DNA from: a virus
Strand: one strand, 5' to 3'
Length of the DNA: 52,738 bases
IMG/VR virus record: IMGVR_UViG_3300031772_000048
Span: 1 to 52,738 of that record
Shown here piece by piece: positions 14,852 to 24,171 of this stretch (the stretch's first letter is position 1; each line of letters begins with the position of its first letter). Position numbers and translations under genes: made by a program. The notes under the pieces are model-generated. The model saw nothing but the letters and a program-made list of their open reading frames with translations, was not told the DNA's origin and ran no database searches.

Positions 14852-16453
14852 ATGAGCTTGGATAAAATACATCAATTAGTAGGGTCTCTAGCAAAAGCGG
14901 TAGATGACAATCAAAAAATTGCCACCCCGATTCTAGCAGCCAAATTAGCGAGATATGCCGAAGCCTATCCACATGATCAGACTATTGGGATTATGTCCCG
15001 AGTTATTGATAAAATGGTTAGCAATAACACAACGTTTATTCGTAAGGCTGAACTTAAATCGCTCTACAATAAATTTTATAATCGTAACTCTAAGTTTGCA
15101 GATTTGTTTACCGCTGAAATGGGCGAAGAAGCACCAGAGTCAGAAGTGACAACTTACCAACGTGATGAGTCTGTTAAAACTGATCCTTATCATGTAGGAG
15201 ATCAAGTTTTGGCTAATGCTTTGGCAAGCGCTTTTGATAATCAATTGCCTCTAAAAATGTACTCTCAACCAGTTGCTGAGAGGGCTGCCAGATCTGTTGG
15301 TACCACTCTAGATGCTTGGAGCCTTAAACCTTCCAAGTTAACTGTTGCCGATGGTAATGATAAATTCATTATAATCAAGGCTGATTATGAAACTCCTAAA
15401 GGAGTTACCAGCTTCTACGTACCAGTAGAAGTAAAAAAGAATGATGTAGTTGACCCAGAAGTTTTTATGGGCAATACCGGTCCTGAAGATCTTAATCACA
15501 CTACTATTAAAGCCTATTTAAGACAACAAGCTGGCACTAAAACTAAGGTCGGTGCTACTGATATTTTGACCGCACTTACTGCCGCCGCCAGCGATAAACG
15601 TGAAGTAACTGCAGCTGAACTAGCTGTCACTCGTCTTAATGCAACTCGTCAGGGAAAATCTGAATTCTTCCAGAATCAGGTTGTCGGACTCAAAGTAGAA
15701 GCCGCCGCTAAAAAAGATGTTGAACTTCCTAAGTCAGACGAGTTTTTCTCTTTCGAAGAAAAATTCACTACTCCACAAGGTTTGGCCTCCTGGAGATTTG
15801 GTCCAGAAAAAGTTAGCAGCGCTAAGAACCACGTTTCTCGCGAGCTGCAGTCCATGGGATTTTCTAATCACCAGGTAGTAATTGCCGGTAATGATGATCA
15901 CACCATTCATTGTGGCGTATCTTTGGAAACTGGTAAACTAGCTTTTATGGTTCCAATTAGAGTAATTGATAACAAACTACAGAAGCCAACCGTTATGTTA
16001 TGTAATGGTTCTGTTACCAGTTTTGATAAAGCCGGAATTAATAGTCTTGTTTCTACGAATAAAACCGATGTTAAGATGGCTGCCGTTGCCTCTACTATGT
16101 CCGCCCTTAAGCCAAGTGAGATTGTTAGCAATCTGCGCCAGGCCCTTTCTGAAGATAATTATGCTAAGGCAGAAGATGCCCTTAATGTATTAGCCAATGC
16201 TGGAGATCAAAAAGCCTATGCCATTGCATTTGAACTTTATATGAACGGATTAGCCGGACAAAAAGTGGCCGAAACAAAATGTTCTAAAATGATAAAGAGC
16301 GCTAATAGCGAGTATCCAGTTTGTTCACACACGGGTTTGCCAGTTAACAAGGTGTACCAAGATAAGAGTGGATTCTGCCGACCATTATACCGTCAGGGTA
16401 TGGATGAAACCTATGAAGGAGCATCCTTCATTAATTCAAAGATTTTCGGGTAA
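14852..16453 (+). CDS. Large protein of unknown function, probably virion-associated
   Basis: 533 residues. The N-terminal 90 residues are helical. A long mixed alpha/beta middle follows, rich in Lys, Val and Thr, with two similar beta-rich stretches (KFIIIKADYETPKGVTSFYV near 170 and a later GVSLETGKLAFMVPIRVIDN), which may be repeated domains. Near the C-terminus is the helical run ALNVLANAGDQKAYAIAFEL, then Cys and His residues (YPVCSHTGLP, SGFCRPLYRQ) that could bind zinc. No catalytic motif is seen. It is one of the larger proteins before the terminase, and virion structural function is an inference from position. Confidence 0.45.
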   Translation: MSLDKIHQLVGSLAKAVDDNQKIATPILAAKLARYAEAYPHDQTIGIMSRVIDKMVSNNTTFIRKAELKSLYNKFYNRNSKFADLFTAEMGEEAPESEVTTYQRDESVKTDPYHVGDQVLANALASAFDNQLPLKMYSQPVAERAARSVGTTLDAWSLKPSKLTVADGNDKFIIIKADYETPKGVTSFYVPVEVKKNDVVDPEVFMGNTGPEDLNHTTIKAYLRQQAGTKTKVGATDILTALTAAASDKREVTAAELAVTRLNATRQGKSEFFQNQVVGLKVEAAAKKDVELPKSDEFFSFEEKFTTPQGLASWRFGPEKVSSAKNHVSRELQSMGFSNHQVVIAGNDDHTIHCGVSLETGKLAFMVPIRVIDNKLQKPTVMLCNGSVTSFDKAGINSLVSTNKTDVKMAAVASTMSALKPSEIVSNLRQALSEDNYAKAEDALNVLANAGDQKAYAIAFELYMNGLAGQKVAETKCSKMIKSANSEYPVCSHTGLPVNKVYQDKSGFCRPLYRQGMDETYEGASFINSKIFG

Positions 16454-16456
16454 TCC

Positions 16457-17479
16457 ATGAGAATAGTTAGATTGGCAGATTTATTTGAGTCAAAATATGA
16501 TCTCAAATCTGAAGCTGCCACCCCCAGAGAAATTTATAGTGATATCAAAAGGGAACTAACAGACGCCTATAATAATTACATTAATCAGAGAACTGCAGTA
16601 AAAGCTTACAACATAGTTCCATTATTGGGTAACGCAGGAGAAATTAATTGTAGGCGCATAATATCTTTAATGAAGGATGTTCATGAAAACATTAATGATA
16701 AAACACCATCTACCCTTCTGAGAGAAGTAAATAGTGTTTTAGCCGTTATTAGCGAGCTGCAAGAAGACAATCACAAAAAAGTTAGAAATAGCATTCGTCA
16801 ACATTGGATAGATGTTAATAGAAGAGTTCCTACCGACAATGAAATGGGGATGGCTTTATCCAAGTGGGAACAAGTAGTTAATAAAAAGCTAGCTAGTATT
16901 TTAAGTAAAGAAGCTGAAAAGCTAAAGAAAATATCCAGAAGTGATGAAACTATCATGGGCCGCCCCACCGAACCTATGGTTAGAGAGCCAACTAAACAAG
17001 AACAATTTATGTTTAGACAGACTCCATTAGCCTCACATCATCATGTAGATGATGGAGATATGTTTTTTAAGATTTGGGATAATCCAGAATTAAAACCCAA
17101 CCTAATTCGCCTTATCAATAAAAGTAGATATAGACACGCTCCCCTAGAAACAGATCATAAAATTATGAGAGAAGTTTTGTCTATACTAAAAGCACAACGA
17201 AGTAAAGTAACTAATGAAAATTTGTTTAATGTTCCCGAAGAAGAGGCTAAACGTCAATTAAGTGTTCTGCCACCAGAAGAAGTTTGGAATCGTCAAATGC
17301 AAGAGGCAAAAAGATTAAAACAAGAAGAGCCAGATCCAGAAGATCTTTTAAATAGAGATGATGCCCATAGACGTAGGCTTGAGCAAGAGAGGCTGAAGCA
17401 AATCGAGGAAGATCGCGAGAGACTTGTTAAAAGCGAAGGCAGCTCTCGACTTGAAAAAATATTAAAGAGGTACCAATGA
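16457..17479 (+). CDS. Helical protein of unknown function with coiled-coil C-terminus
   Basis: 340 residues, starting three bases after the previous stop. Nearly the whole protein is predicted by eye to be helical and charged. The last 80 residues are dense in Glu, Arg and Lys (RRRLEQERLKQIEEDRERLV) and have heptad-like spacing typical of a coiled coil. A His-rich patch (LASHHHVDDGD) lies in the middle. The stop overlaps the next start by four bases (ATGA). No enzyme motif is visible. A scaffolding, tape-like or internal virion role is possible but not demonstrated. Confidence 0.45.
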   Translation: MRIVRLADLFESKYDLKSEAATPREIYSDIKRELTDAYNNYINQRTAVKAYNIVPLLGNAGEINCRRIISLMKDVHENINDKTPSTLLREVNSVLAVISELQEDNHKKVRNSIRQHWIDVNRRVPTDNEMGMALSKWEQVVNKKLASILSKEAEKLKKISRSDETIMGRPTEPMVREPTKQEQFMFRQTPLASHHHVDDGDMFFKIWDNPELKPNLIRLINKSRYRHAPLETDHKIMREVLSILKAQRSKVTNENLFNVPEEEAKRQLSVLPPEEVWNRQMQEAKRLKQEEPDPEDLLNRDDAHRRRLEQERLKQIEEDRERLVKSEGSSRLEKILKRYQ

Positions 17480-18189
17480 GAATTGCTGAACTATTAAATG
17501 CTATGGCCTCTTGGCTAGAGAGTCCAAACAACGAAGCCCTATTACTTGCTGAAGCTGATGAAAAATGCATGCGAGTAGTCGCAGAATCTTGTGTGCTTGC
17601 CGCTGAGCTACTCAAGAAGGCTGCCGATGAAGTGGATGTTCTTGAGTCTCCATCTGAGTCTATCATCACCTCAGAATCTATTGAAGAGACTGCCGCCCTC
17701 GCAAATGCACTTGATGCATCTGGAGATCCGCAACTTAAGAGAATGGCTTCCGTTTTAGACGAGCTATTGCTAACTGTTGCCGCTCCCCCAAACGCTTATG
17801 CTGAGCGCAAAGACTTACAAGATCAAAGAGCCGAAGAAATAAAAAAGAAATATGAAGGTCCTCGTAAGGATTTGCACAAGTATAATCATATTGAAAAATC
17901 TGAAAAAGCTATTGAAGAAAGTGGATTCACTAAAACTTACAAAATTTTAGAGGCCCCATTAAGCTCTCGTTATTGTCCTGATCACCCAGGTGCCCAAATT
18001 GCACGCGTGGGCGAGCACATGTGGCAATGTGATTTAGACAAAAAAACCTATAATTTTGAAACGGGTTTTGAGCTTGCTAACGGATCTAAAGTGCCTGGTG
18101 GAGATGTAGCGCAACAGACACAAGGTTTAGATACGCCATTCCATGCTATTTTTGACACGCGTGAAGGTAGATTAGGGTATAACAAATGA
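17476..18189 (+). CDS. Protein with helical-hairpin module and C-terminal zinc ribbon
   Basis: 237 residues, coupled to both neighbours by ATGA overlaps. The N-terminal 100 residues are helical and contain LANALDASGDPQLKRMASVL, a hairpin pattern that recurs loosely in several other proteins of this window. The C-terminal third holds a probable zinc-binding unit: RYCPDHPGAQIARVGEHMWQ, then Cys and a Tyr-Asn-Phe strand, a layout like CPxH...C zinc ribbons. Function unknown. The combination of an all-helical N-terminal region with a small zinc domain suggests a protein-protein adaptor. Confidence 0.45.
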   Translation: MRIAELLNAMASWLESPNNEALLLAEADEKCMRVVAESCVLAAELLKKAADEVDVLESPSESIITSESIEETAALANALDASGDPQLKRMASVLDELLLTVAAPPNAYAERKDLQDQRAEEIKKKYEGPRKDLHKYNHIEKSEKAIEESGFTKTYKILEAPLSSRYCPDHPGAQIARVGEHMWQCDLDKKTYNFETGFELANGSKVPGGDVAQQTQGLDTPFHAIFDTREGRLGYNK

Positions 18190-18437
18190 GTCAAAAAATA
18201 CTTAAAAAACTTGCTAGTATATTTTCTAATCAACAAAAAATTCTACAGAAGTTGGCGCTAGGTGACGATAAAGCAGAGTCTGTTTTTTTATCTGAGATGG
18301 AAAAAATTAAACAGACACCAGAATGGCAAAACGCCTCTCATGAGAAAAAGTTAGATTTTGAATCTGATTTAAGAGAAGCTGTAAGAGCTTTAGTATCAGA
18401 AGATGTGACAATGGGCGATCCTAATGACCTTGGATAA
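18186..18437 (+). CDS. Small helical protein of unknown function
   Basis: 83 residues, entirely helical and charged (KKLASIFSNQQKILQKLALG, then KLDFESDLREAVRALVSEDV). It overlaps the upstream gene by four bases and the following small ORF by 14 bases. I recognise no motif. The tight coupling with the zinc-ribbon protein upstream and the small ORF downstream suggests that the three products act together. Confidence 0.5.
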   Translation: MSQKILKKLASIFSNQQKILQKLALGDDKAESVFLSEMEKIKQTPEWQNASHEKKLDFESDLREAVRALVSEDVTMGDPNDLG

Positions 18438-18579
18438 GCACATCGAGAATTTTCACAAAACAATTAGCGAGATACTGTCATCAATGGATTCTGAGGCGGC
18501 TTGCCAATTTGTGAAGTCATTCGAGGAAAAATTAGATGAACAAAAATGCACTCAAGAAAATTCTGGATCATCCAGATAA
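18424..18579 (+). CDS. Candidate 51-residue overlapping gene
   Basis: A short ORF starts with ATG 18424 inside the end of the 83-residue gene and ends with TAA 18577-18579, 44 bases inside the next gene in a different frame. It spans a gap of 98 bases that would otherwise be empty in a region where genes usually abut. The product is an amphipathic acidic helix (HIENFHKTISEILSSMDSEA, then FVKSFEEKLDEQ) and looks protein-like up to the overlap. GGGCGA at 18414-18419 is a weak ribosome binding site. It has no recognisable homology, so it could be a chance opening. Confidence 0.45.
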   Translation: MTLDKHIENFHKTISEILSSMDSEAACQFVKSFEEKLDEQKCTQENSGSSR

Positions 18580-19291
18580 AGATGAAATCATTGCAAAATT
18601 AGTATTAGACTATCCTGCTAAGGATATTCATGATTGGCTTGCCGCTAAATATACAAATGTTAGTGAAGCTAAATTTGTAATTGCTGAAAAGTCAATTAAA
18701 GTATTCAAAGAAAATTATTTAGATGTCTATTCCATGATCCGTGAAGACATGATGAAGACTAAGCAAGCTCTAGCTACCAGTACAGAAGACCAATTAGAAT
18801 TGGCTGTAAAGAGCAACCCAACGTACAAGAGTAAAATGTTGGAATTAGCTGGTAAAGAAATAGATGTGCGTCAAATGGTTGCACATATGTGTATTGCTAT
18901 AGAAACACGTTTAGGTCAAGTTTTTGATGAAATTCAAGAAGACCCCCGTAATATCAATTCTAGGATAGACCGCGTTTTAATTGAATACGGCGAACTCCTC
19001 GGCGGTTTATTGGAAAAATATTATAAATTCACAGAAAACCCCGCCGACCTAGTAATCCAGCATAACGTAACTTTGCAGGTAGTGGATCAGCATATTTCGG
19101 TATTTCATGATGTAATCCGAGATGTTTTGTCACAATTGGATTTGGAAAGCTCCATGTTATTTATGGAACTTTTCAATGAAAAAATGTCTAAGCTAAAGCC
19201 ACCAGCTTCAGAACAGGCCATGAATACTGACACGAAGCTAGCTGAAGCAAAACTAATCAACGAAACCATTAACAAAAAGTTGAATAACTAA
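18536..19291 (+). CDS. Candidate small terminase subunit (uncertain)
   Basis: 251 residues, helical throughout. The N-terminal 60 residues (LVLDYPAKDIHDWLAAKYTN, then VSEAKFVIAEKSIKVFKENY) read like the helix-turn-helix start of small terminase subunits, followed by a long helical oligomerisation region and a polar tail. Small terminases bind the packaging site and present DNA to the large subunit; one should lie upstream of the large terminase, and this is the best candidate, though five genes and an endonuclease lie in between. GAGGAA at 18523-18528 supports the start. The evidence is fold type and location only. Confidence 0.35.
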   Translation: MNKNALKKILDHPDKDEIIAKLVLDYPAKDIHDWLAAKYTNVSEAKFVIAEKSIKVFKENYLDVYSMIREDMMKTKQALATSTEDQLELAVKSNPTYKSKMLELAGKEIDVRQMVAHMCIAIETRLGQVFDEIQEDPRNINSRIDRVLIEYGELLGGLLEKYYKFTENPADLVIQHNVTLQVVDQHISVFHDVIRDVLSQLDLESSMLFMELFNEKMSKLKPPASEQAMNTDTKLAEAKLINETINKKLNN

Positions 19292-19293
19292 TA

Positions 19294-21282
19294 ATGCCAG
19301 CTCCTAAGTCTTCTAAAAAACCCACTGTAGAAATGCCTTCCAAAAAACAATTGGATGAGCTTATTCGTCCATATTCGGATGAAGAATTATCTACTGTTGA
19401 TTTAGAAGATAAAATCAAAAATTTGATGGATTTTTTTGGTCAAAAAGCTGTTAATCATAAAAAAGAACTTCAAGAAGAATACTTATCTTCTCTGACTGAA
19501 AAAAAAGCATATCCTAATTATGACCAGTATCAAAACATGCCAGGCCAACATGATATGAAAAAATGGATGTATGCAGTTAAGGACGTTCAGTATAAACAAA
19601 AAGCTGGCTTTCCATATAAAGAGGCTATTAAACATGCCACCTCTGGTTGGCCTAAAATGGAAATCTATGACTTCTTAAACTGGCTCAGATTCCACGAAGA
19701 AGGATCTCATATGAAATACAAGTTTGCACAAGTCTGGTATGAAAATGGACAGCCAGGTTATTTTCTACATGTTAAGAAAGATCCTCCCGTAGAACCAGAA
19801 CCAAAATCTGATGGTGAAACCATTGATAACTCTCGTGAAGAAGATGAGCGTAATGAAGAGAAAAGAAATATTATTGAGAAGCAGCGCTCTAAAATTATTG
19901 GACGTTTAGATTCTGCTGAAAAACTTTTGCGCTCTCCAGATGGTCAACAGTTTGCCGGTGTTGAATTAGAAAACTTAATGGAAGCAATCTATAGTCTTAA
20001 AAAGAAAGTTCAGCTTGTTAACAAGTTGAGTATTTCTACTCGTTTATATGAAGATATGATTGTTCGTGAAGCTAATGTTCTTAGACGCCATGGTTTTGTT
20101 AAAGCTGCCGCTATGTTGTATTCAGTGGCGCAAACCCCAGGACAAGCCGGTCAAGGCGCTACTGGAACTACAGATGCTGGCGCCATGCCTCCCGCTACTC
20201 CTCCAGCCGATCCATCTGGCGCTGGAAATCCAGGGGCTCCAGGCGGTTTACCTGCCACAGCTCCGGGTGTACCTGATATCAATACTCCAGTAGGGCAAGA
20301 CCAAAATAAAAGTCAGCCTCCAGCTGTCGCAATTATGGAGGGAGGAAATGCACCAACTGGTACCGCACAATCTACTCCAGCAATTGTTCCACAAGAGCCG
20401 CCTCAACCTAAAGGAATTAAAGAGTTCATTCAAAATATGAACGAGGGAAACAAGACTGATAATACTGAAGCGGATGACGATTTAGAAGTAATTGATGAAT
20501 TAAATGTAGAAGACCCTGAAGAGATGTTGATGGTAACAGAAGCTCAAACACTTCCTATTGCACCACCTGGTCCCCCTGCAGCTGCTTTAGAAGATGTCCC
20601 AATGACAGACTCTCCGGCTCCCGAAAGAAATCCGCCAGCTTTCATTCCTACTGTCGAAGATAAGCCAAAAAAACCAAAAGGTGCAGTCGAAGACGAGCCA
20701 CTAGAAGTAACAGAAGATGATATCCCAACTCCTGGTGGCGATCAAGCGACCTCAACTCCATCAAATTTTGATGCTCAAGTAGATAACGCATTTAAGAATG
20801 CTACTATAGCTGATGTTGTAGCGGAGCTAGAAGACATTTCTAAAGATTATAAAACTAGAAAACAACCAAGAAGACTTAATAAAGTTGACATGATGTTGGA
20901 TAGTTTGGGCCTCGCCTCTATGTTTCCATCACTTGCTGAAGCTCAAAACAAAGCATTAGAATCTAATAACTATATTTCTTCTCGTGTTGATGATATTTTG
21001 TCTAAGTTACGAGGCGCTATGGCTAGTCAAGAAAAAATAGAGGCGCCGTCTCCTGAAAGGCCCGAAGTTACTGGTATTAAAAACAAGCTTCAAGATGATC
21101 AAGAAAAAGAACTCAAGCGTAAGCAAATGAGAAAAGAACAAGAAGCTTCTGAACTAGAAGGAGGCGCAGGCAAAGAAACCCCAGAAGTAGAAATGGGAGA
21201 GTTGGGTGCTCCAGCCGCCCCAGCACCTCCAGCTCCTCCAGCCGCCCCAGCTAGAGCGCCTGTTCCAAAACCATTGGGCTAA
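19294..21282 (+). CDS. Proline-rich structural-type protein of unknown function
   Basis: 662 residues. A helical, aromatic N-terminal domain (about 1-170) is followed by a charged helical segment (EKLLRSPDGQQFAGVELENL) and a helical hairpin-like stretch (REANVLRRHGFVKAAAMLYS). Next comes a long Pro/Gly/Ala-rich region (about 275-350), an acidic stretch, a second helical domain (about 490-580) and a proline-alanine tail. The alternation of folded domains and extended linkers fits a large virion or portal-vertex protein. No enzyme motif is visible. Its start is two bases after the preceding stop, and it is the longest gene before the terminase. Confidence 0.4.
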   Translation: MPAPKSSKKPTVEMPSKKQLDELIRPYSDEELSTVDLEDKIKNLMDFFGQKAVNHKKELQEEYLSSLTEKKAYPNYDQYQNMPGQHDMKKWMYAVKDVQYKQKAGFPYKEAIKHATSGWPKMEIYDFLNWLRFHEEGSHMKYKFAQVWYENGQPGYFLHVKKDPPVEPEPKSDGETIDNSREEDERNEEKRNIIEKQRSKIIGRLDSAEKLLRSPDGQQFAGVELENLMEAIYSLKKKVQLVNKLSISTRLYEDMIVREANVLRRHGFVKAAAMLYSVAQTPGQAGQGATGTTDAGAMPPATPPADPSGAGNPGAPGGLPATAPGVPDINTPVGQDQNKSQPPAVAIMEGGNAPTGTAQSTPAIVPQEPPQPKGIKEFIQNMNEGNKTDNTEADDDLEVIDELNVEDPEEMLMVTEAQTLPIAPPGPPAAALEDVPMTDSPAPERNPPAFIPTVEDKPKKPKGAVEDEPLEVTEDDIPTPGGDQATSTPSNFDAQVDNAFKNATIADVVAELEDISKDYKTRKQPRRLNKVDMMLDSLGLASMFPSLAEAQNKALESNNYISSRVDDILSKLRGAMASQEKIEAPSPERPEVTGIKNKLQDDQEKELKRKQMRKEQEASELEGGAGKETPEVEMGELGAPAAPAPPAPPAAPARAPVPKPLG

Positions 21283-21294
21283 CAAAGAAGATGA

Positions 21295-22068
21295 ATGAAA
21301 CTCCGACAACTGCTTCTAGAAATGAAGAAAGTACAAGAAGAAATAGGCGCCTCGCAGCCCTATATTTGTGGAGGCACGCCTAGAGACAAGTACATGGGCA
21401 AATTAGAAAATATAGCTGATTTAGATATTACTACCGGTGATAAAACAGTAGATTATCTTTCGCAAGAATTCTATTTGGAATTTCGCAAGAAATATAATGT
21501 CACCAGAAAAACTATGGAAGATGGACACAGCTCTATCTTTGTTGGTACTTTAAAAGTAGATTTTTCTTCTAATTTTATGGTTAACAATATTGATCGCATT
21601 CTGCAACAAATGGGCATGGCAAATCCTAATAACATGCAAAGAGAAATGTTCAGTAGAGATTTTACCTGCAACTCTCTATTACTAACTGTAGACCTTAAAA
21701 AGATATTAGATCCAACCAAACATGGATTTCAAGATATTAAAGATCGCAAAATTAAAACTTGTCTATCTCCTGAAATTACATTAACATCAAATAGAAATAG
21801 AGTTGTTAGGGCCATTTATTTAGCTTGCAAATTAGATTTTGATGTAGACCATGCAATTATTGATTATGTAAGTAAGAATCCTCAAACTGTTAAAATTTCA
21901 ACAGAAAAATCTATGACAGAAAAGCTAAATGACGCTTTCACTAGAGATGCCGATAGAGCGGCCAGCCTTGTCACTAGGATGAATTTATGGAATTATATTC
22001 CGGTTACTGAAAAAGTGTATCCATATTATATGCGACATACTAAGGGGAAAGCAAATGTCATTAAATAA
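21295..22068 (+). CDS. Nucleotidyltransferase of the tRNA CCA-adding / poly(A) polymerase superfamily
   Basis: 257 residues. The N-terminal half carries the class II head-domain signature: CGGTPRDKYMG (Gly26, Gly27, Arg30, Asp31) followed by DLDITTGD with catalytic Asp42 and Asp44. The SRDFTCNSLL segment corresponds to RRDFTxNA, and NRNRVVRAIYLACKLDFDVD to the conserved RxxRAxRFAAxLxF helix. The C-terminal tRNA-binding domains are largely missing (about 260 residues against 400 or more for a full enzyme). Phages may use such enzymes to repair tRNA 3' ends or tail RNA, but the substrate cannot be deduced. It sits among structural genes, which is unusual. ATG 21295 is used; ATG 21291 is in another frame. 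Confidence 0.7.
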   Translation: MKLRQLLLEMKKVQEEIGASQPYICGGTPRDKYMGKLENIADLDITTGDKTVDYLSQEFYLEFRKKYNVTRKTMEDGHSSIFVGTLKVDFSSNFMVNNIDRILQQMGMANPNNMQREMFSRDFTCNSLLLTVDLKKILDPTKHGFQDIKDRKIKTCLSPEITLTSNRNRVVRAIYLACKLDFDVDHAIIDYVSKNPQTVKISTEKSMTEKLNDAFTRDADRAASLVTRMNLWNYIPVTEKVYPYYMRHTKGKANVIK

Positions 22069-23158
22069 AAAAGGATATTTCCAAGGTGGAGGCGGCGTCA
22101 ATGAACCAACACCCGGTGAAAAGAAATACAAATCTGACCCGGCCTTGGTTGTTCAGCCTCGTTTCAAAGAACCATTTTATCGCAACTACGATTTGTATAC
22201 AATTCCGGGCATGGAAGACATCGGCCCCGGCACGGGATACCACGGCCTACAAGGTTATAATTCAGTCTCGGAATTTCTAGAAGCGCGCAGAGAGAGACTG
22301 AAGCCTCGCTACGTGGCCGACGATTCATGGCAGCTCGATAGCGGTAAGCGTACCAAGGAAAATCCTGGGATTAAAGCACGAGCAGCTATTTTTGAAAGAA
22401 TAATCAAGACGGCCAGAATGCCTGGTATGGGTTTGTATCACTCTTTGCAAAGAAAATTTGGCCCCATAAATAGATGCGGCTTTTGTGGAAAATCGAAAAT
22501 TGATGTTACTTTTGATTGTGAACACTGCGGTAAAGGCGGCCCCGTCGTTAGAAAAAAAGCTGGCCCAAACTACGATTTGGGTAAAGGGCTATACCAAGAG
22601 ATGAGTGATGGCAAAGTTAATAGTGTAGAAGAATTTAGGGAAGAAGGCAACCATGGCCCTAGCGCCTTAATGAATGTTAAAAAGAAAGACGTTAATCATA
22701 TTGATTTCCCAATTGATGATGAAATTAATCATGATAGTATGATCTATCCTATAGAAGATGAATATGAAATAAGAAGAGAAAAAGGAGATAGATATCAGTT
22801 TCCGTCAGATGGCTCTTCTTTAGACCCGGAAGATTTGAATATTTCAATGACTAGCCCACAAATTGCTGGAGAGCACTCAAATTTACCAGAGCCAGATTTT
22901 GCAGGGCGTTCAGATGAAGCTCTTAATTTTGGAAGAGATTATGACGACGAGCCAGGTCCGGGTCGCCAGACTGCCGATGAAGTTCTCCAAAATCTTTTTA
23001 ATAAGTACTTATCCCCAAATGAGAGTGGACTATTTGGGCTTCCAGATGGCGTAGACCCAGAAGGCCATGACGCAGATCAAACTGAACAGGTTGAGCAGCC
23101 ATTTACTGGTAAATCCGACATAGGTACGGATATGTATGATGATAAATGGAATATCTAA
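22055..23158 (+). CDS. Unknown zinc-finger protein with an N-terminal YFQGGGGVNEPTPG box
   Basis: 367 residues, overlapping the nucleotidyltransferase gene by 14 bases with a GGGG-type ribosome binding site (AAGGGGA). It begins MSLNKKGYFQGGGGVNEPTPG, a motif found twice more inside the protease/scaffold ORF. A zinc ribbon follows (RCGFCGKSK, then DCEHCGKGG, about residues 140-162). The C-terminal 200 residues are acidic, Pro/Asp-rich and apparently disordered. The shared N-terminal box suggests that it meets the same partner as the protease/scaffold protein. No enzymatic function can be proposed. Confidence 0.5.
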   Translation: MSLNKKGYFQGGGGVNEPTPGEKKYKSDPALVVQPRFKEPFYRNYDLYTIPGMEDIGPGTGYHGLQGYNSVSEFLEARRERLKPRYVADDSWQLDSGKRTKENPGIKARAAIFERIIKTARMPGMGLYHSLQRKFGPINRCGFCGKSKIDVTFDCEHCGKGGPVVRKKAGPNYDLGKGLYQEMSDGKVNSVEEFREEGNHGPSALMNVKKKDVNHIDFPIDDEINHDSMIYPIEDEYEIRREKGDRYQFPSDGSSLDPEDLNISMTSPQIAGEHSNLPEPDFAGRSDEALNFGRDYDDEPGPGRQTADEVLQNLFNKYLSPNESGLFGLPDGVDPEGHDADQTEQVEQPFTGKSDIGTDMYDDKWNI

Positions 23159-23188
23159 AACTAACTATTATCATTGCATACAACCGCA

Positions 23189-23194
23189 TATAAT
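23189..23194 (+). promoter_or_regulatory. Possible -10 box in the gap before the 23228 gene
   Basis: TATAAT at 23189-23194 lies in a 69-base intergenic gap, 34 bases before the next ATG, and is followed by an AGAGG at 23215-23219 that can serve as ribosome binding site. No clear -35 box is seen at the normal spacing, so this is weak evidence for a promoter. Confidence 0.3.
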
Positions 23195-23227
23195 CATATA
23201 AAGAAAGCACTCCCAGAGGTACCTTAA

Positions 23228-24169
23228 ATGACTTTACAATCCAGAGCACAAGAGCTATTTGTCATAGACCCAATCTCTCCGGCCTCCCAATTGCCGGCCA
23301 GCGACGAGAATTTTGTGTCCGCAATACCTCCACACCACGAGTATGAAGGCGAAGAGCAATTGATGAGTACAGGCCCAATTGAAGTAAATGAAGATGTTGA
23401 CATCGAATTGGTAGTAGATGAGCTTCCCGGTGCCCCGCCAGGCACTAAAGACCCAGAACTTGAGGTCCATGAAGAACCACTTCATGTTGAAGAAAAAGAA
23501 GATGCCAATGATGCTAAGAAAAGCAAAGATAGTGGCAAGAATGAAAAATGGGATTGGTCAAAACATGGCCCTCATGGATTTGCAGCTTGGATTAAAGTTA
23601 GGTTAGAGGACGTTCCAAAGCACTCTGGTTATGATTCAGCCGGCCTCGAACGCGCCATGGCTTACATGGAAAAACTAGATAGTGAAATTTCCAAGGCTAT
23701 GAGAATGGATTTGGATGGCGAATTAGATGCCAATCAAATTGAAAAAGTTCGCTCAGAATTAGATGAAGGCCTTTCTAGATTACAATCTCGTCTTGAAAAA
23801 GTTAAAGACTCTAAAAAATCTTCTCGTAAAAAGAAGAAGGCAGAATATGTTGTGGATGAAGATGGGTTCGTCAAAGAAGCTCAAAAAATTATGGGCGTAC
23901 AAGGCGTTTACATTACAGTCCCATTACTTATTGCTAGACTTGCTCGTATTTGTGTAAATGGTACAGTTTCTGCTGGCCATGATATTGAAGATCTATATGG
24001 TCGTCAAGTAAAGAAATTTGCTCTTAATGATCGTGAGCAAGCCGAATTAATGCAGCTTTTATTTGATATGGGCTACCCACTACGTCAAGATCGTGGCTTC
24101 ATGCCAGATGATGACCTCGAAGTATCTGATAGTGATAATATGGATTGGGCAGCTAACTATAGGGCGTAA
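23228..24169 (+). CDS. Protein of unknown function, acidic N-terminus, basic linker
   Basis: 313 residues. The first 90 residues are acidic and probably disordered. A central helical domain begins KWDWSKHGPHGFAAWIKVRL and continues with a long coiled segment (ERAMAYMEKLDSEISKAMR). A lysine-rich linker (KKSSRKKKKAEY) then separates it from a C-terminal helical domain (ITVPLLIARLARICVNGTVS). I recognise no family. It starts a group of two genes before the endonuclease and terminase, which suggests a packaging or head function without direct evidence. Confidence 0.45.
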   Translation: MTLQSRAQELFVIDPISPASQLPASDENFVSAIPPHHEYEGEEQLMSTGPIEVNEDVDIELVVDELPGAPPGTKDPELEVHEEPLHVEEKEDANDAKKSKDSGKNEKWDWSKHGPHGFAAWIKVRLEDVPKHSGYDSAGLERAMAYMEKLDSEISKAMRMDLDGELDANQIEKVRSELDEGLSRLQSRLEKVKDSKKSSRKKKKAEYVVDEDGFVKEAQKIMGVQGVYITVPLLIARLARICVNGTVSAGHDIEDLYGRQVKKFALNDREQAELMQLLFDMGYPLRQDRGFMPDDDLEVSDSDNMDWAANYRA

Positions 24170-24171
24170 TA

